Below, piece after piece: positions 62,039 to 64,000 of a DNA stretch of 64,000 bases. The notes under the pieces are model-generated. The model was given only the letters and a program-made list of their open reading frames with translations. It searched no databases and was not told the DNA's origin. The DNA is from an uncultured Acetatifactor sp. (GTDB taxonomy: Bacteria; Bacillota; Clostridia; Lachnospirales; Lachnospiraceae): positions 1-64,000 of the forward strand of contig CAJUTJ010000172.1 in NCBI GenBank assembly GCA_910589655.1. Direction: 5' to 3'. Every line of letters begins with the position of its first letter. Position 1 is the stretch's first letter. Both the position numbers and the translations under genes were made by a program.

Positions 62039-64000
62039 TCACAGTAAAAACTTTCTGGTAGCATCCATGATTCGCTTACAATTATTCCGGTCATGATATG
62101 CAAATGTCTTATCTACTCTTTCTTTGTACATATTCTCCATCTCACATCCATTCCGGAGGTATAAAATGATTTGATCCACTACCTCTTCAACCGTTTCAAG
62201 GACAGGCCCGAAACCGTCTTCCCTATACCCAAAAGCTCCTTTTCCATAGTGCTCGGAAAAGAATTCTTTCTCGTCAAATTGAAAATATATAACCGGTTTT
62301 TTCAAATAGGCGAAGTCGAATGCCGTGCTGGAATAGTCGGTAACAAACAAACTGCTTTTACAAAAGGCATCCCTATAAGAAAAATCATCCATATCAACCA
62401 AACGGACATGTTTGGAATTAATTAATTCAAATAAGCCTTCATAACAGGAGAAACCCGAATGCAAGACAAATTCAACCTGATATCCATACTCATTTAATGA
62501 TTCGGCTAAGCGAGTGTCAGTCAACAAGTCTATGTAATTAATATAGTAATTAGATTGTTCAAAATAAGGTTTTGGCTCATTATGCCCATTGGGTAGAATT
62601 TTCCCTACTAAATATTGTCTCCATGTTGGCGCAATTGTTATGATTTTTTTCTTTTTATCAAAAAGTTTATCAAAACGGGCAAGTCCTGTAAGTATCACTT
62701 CTCCATTTTGATACAAGTAGCTCGGTTTTGATAATTCATTATTTTCTTTATATGATGATGTAACTACTATGTCATCATGCGTATTAAGCTTATTTGCTGC
62801 CTTTGCAACATCATTTTCTATTACCCCATGCTGCAGCCAAACAAATTTATAGTCTAACAAATCCGCATAATATTTATATTCATCCACAGAAAAGGGGTAA
62901 AAAAACAGAACGGCATTATGGCTGGAATAAATCACTTTTGCATTTAAAAATAAATACAAGTGTTCTATACTTCTGAAATCAACCACATGCTCTTTATATT
63001 TTATAGCCGTATAGTCTTTACTGTTTTTGTTTATGACAAAAAATGTAACTTCCTTTATCTCCTGCAGCTCATTTTCCATAATATATTCAAATAGAGCTTC
63101 TCCATTATCGCCTGCTTTTTCCGGCCGGTCGAAAATCAGAATGTATTTCTTTTGATCCTTGGCTAACTGCCTTAAAGGTAACTCCTTTCCTATATTTTTT
63201 TCCAAAGTCTTAGTTACAGAAGAAGTATAATTACTGTTATCTGTAATTAATACATGACTCCCCCATAGAGATATGCAATAGCCGTTTCTAAGAATCCCTA
63301 CGCCCTTTACATTAGCCGCACATCTAGCTTTTCCGTTAATCTGAACTCTCCTTATCGGTATAAAGCAATTCTCAACCGCATCATAATATGCAAAACTATA
63401 TTCTGAATTTTCAAGCGGCACTCTAAAATATCTGACGTGCGTAATATCTGCACAAAATTCTCCGATCATTAAATTATATGGCCCATCAATATCCAAAGCG
63501 TCATTGGGATAAATTACTTCATTTTTCCTATTGGAAGAAAGTAATACTAACTTAATTTCACTCTCCATAAAATTAAAATACAAACAATCTATCCTTAGAT
63601 AACCATCCTCAACATAAAAATTTTGTACTTTAATTACTCGATCAGAAAGGTCAGAATACCCCCTTCTAACCCATTCACCAAAACTCCGATCAGATAGATT
63701 GAGAAATAAAACCTTTTTTTCAATTATATCAAGCCATTTTGAGTTGGCAATAAACTCATCGTCCAGTCTTTTTATCCACTTTTTATATGATTGAATAATT
63801 GTCTGATATTCACTTTCTTTTAAAGATTCCTTTTTTAAGGTTTTTAAACGCCCCCGAATCTCATATGCTATAAGCTCTTTTTCATAAGGAACCAAAACCT
63901 TTTTGTTTTCAAATAAATCATCGAACAAATAAATAGGTGCGATTAATGACTCGTAGTTATCTCCTGAAGAAACTAAATCAGTATTTGATCCTCCATTATT
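62039..64000 (-). CDS. TagF-like glycerophosphotransferase, partial (N-terminus beyond the right edge)
   Basis: The reading frame is open to the last base of the window: 24 codons precede the TTG at 63928 with no stop, so the gene starts outside. The visible 653 residues include a middle region of unknown fold and a C-terminal CDP-glycerol glycerophosphotransferase domain: FDRPEKAGDNGEALFEYIM, WLQHGVIENDVAKAAN, LTGLARFDKLFDKKKK, APTWRQYL and FVTDYSSTAFDFAYLKKPV. It is a paralogue of the neighbouring transferase. By analogy the missing part may hold a glycosyltransferase domain, but this is not seen. Confidence 0.85.
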   Translation of the reverse strand, partial: NNGGSNTDLVSSGDNYESLIAPIYLFDDLFENKKVLVPYEKELIAYEIRGRLKTLKKESLKESEYQTIIQSYKKWIKRLDDEFIANSKWLDIIEKKVLFLNLSDRSFGEWVRRGYSDLSDRVIKVQNFYVEDGYLRIDCLYFNFMESEIKLVLLSSNRKNEVIYPNDALDIDGPYNLMIGEFCADITHVRYFRVPLENSEYSFAYYDAVENCFIPIRRVQINGKARCAANVKGVGILRNGYCISLWGSHVLITDNSNYTSSVTKTLEKNIGKELPLRQLAKDQKKYILIFDRPEKAGDNGEALFEYIMENELQEIKEVTFFVINKNSKDYTAIKYKEHVVDFRSIEHLYLFLNAKVIYSSHNAVLFFYPFSVDEYKYYADLLDYKFVWLQHGVIENDVAKAANKLNTHDDIVVTSSYKENNELSKPSYLYQNGEVILTGLARFDKLFDKKKKIITIAPTWRQYLVGKILPNGHNEPKPYFEQSNYYINYIDLLTDTRLAESLNEYGYQVEFVLHSGFSCYEGLFELINSKHVRLVDMDDFSYRDAFCKSSLFVTDYSSTAFDFAYLKKPVIYFQFDEKEFFSEHYGKGAFGYREDGFGPVLETVEEVVDQIILYLRNGCEMENMYKERVDKTFAYHDRNNCKRIMDATRKFLL

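Overview
The window looks like chromosomal DNA of a Gram-positive anaerobe of the class Clostridia, most likely Lachnospiraceae. The reasons are the neighbourhood rplU-prp-rpmA-obgE-yhbY-nadD-yqeK-rsfS with an N-terminally extended L27, the sepF/yggS/HlyD-like group, an mreBCD-PBP2-minCDE-rodA block, DUF378 and DUF4321 proteins, frequent TTG and GTG starts behind strong GGAGG sites, and moderate base composition. This placement is inference from gene content; no rRNA is present. Nearly every gene is on the minus strand, so operons read from high to low coordinates. The one clear plus-strand gene is the small DUF378 protein at 5.1 kb.

Layout. 0-5 kb: a branched-chain amino-acid ABC importer (binding lipoprotein, LivH, LivM, LivG). 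Where livF would be expected lies the start of a transposase-like gene, next to a 31-bp tandem repeat that grew out of the livG 3' end. 5-11 kb: ribosome and NAD genes, including the L27 ribosomal protein and its Prp protease, and an rplU leader with a long interrupted inverted repeat. 11-18 kb: rluD, lspA, aroB, sepF, yggS, an HlyD-like protein and a D,D-carboxypeptidase. 18-28 kb: cell-shape and division-site genes (rodA, minCDE, PBP2, mreDCB) with mgsA and radC. 28-43 kb: a methionine-gamma-lyase-like enzyme, miaA, mutL, mutS, a frameshifted SulP transporter, an unusual metallophosphatase/ProX fusion, miaB and pepT. 43-55 kb: a decayed-looking Rpn-type nuclease, an alanine symporter, a two-component system with an unknown membrane-anchored protein, a large HAD protein of the polysaccharide-locus type, recQ, an SMI1/KNR4 protein and cardiolipin synthase. 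55-64 kb: a 1078-residue reverse transcriptase fused to a nitrilase-like domain under its own promoter, then two large teichoic-acid-type glycosyl/glycerophosphate transferases, the last running off the window.

The most interesting system is the reverse transcriptase-nitrilase gene (55336-58572). It has intact RT motifs (YVDD) and an apparently intact Glu-Lys-Cys nitrilase triad, which is the architecture of the UG1-type antiphage RTs (DRT type 1). It stands alone between housekeeping and cell-surface genes, with no recognisable second component. Second is the phosphatase-SH3-like-ProX fusion, a domain combination I do not recognise from a described protein.

The genes largely serve envelope growth and division (MreBCD, RodA, PBP2, MinCDE, SepF, carboxypeptidase, teichoic-acid transferases), translation and tRNA modification (L21, L27, Obg, RsfS, RluD, MiaA, MiaB) and mismatch repair (MutS, MutL). 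Accessory material is concentrated at the two ends and around 42-46 kb.
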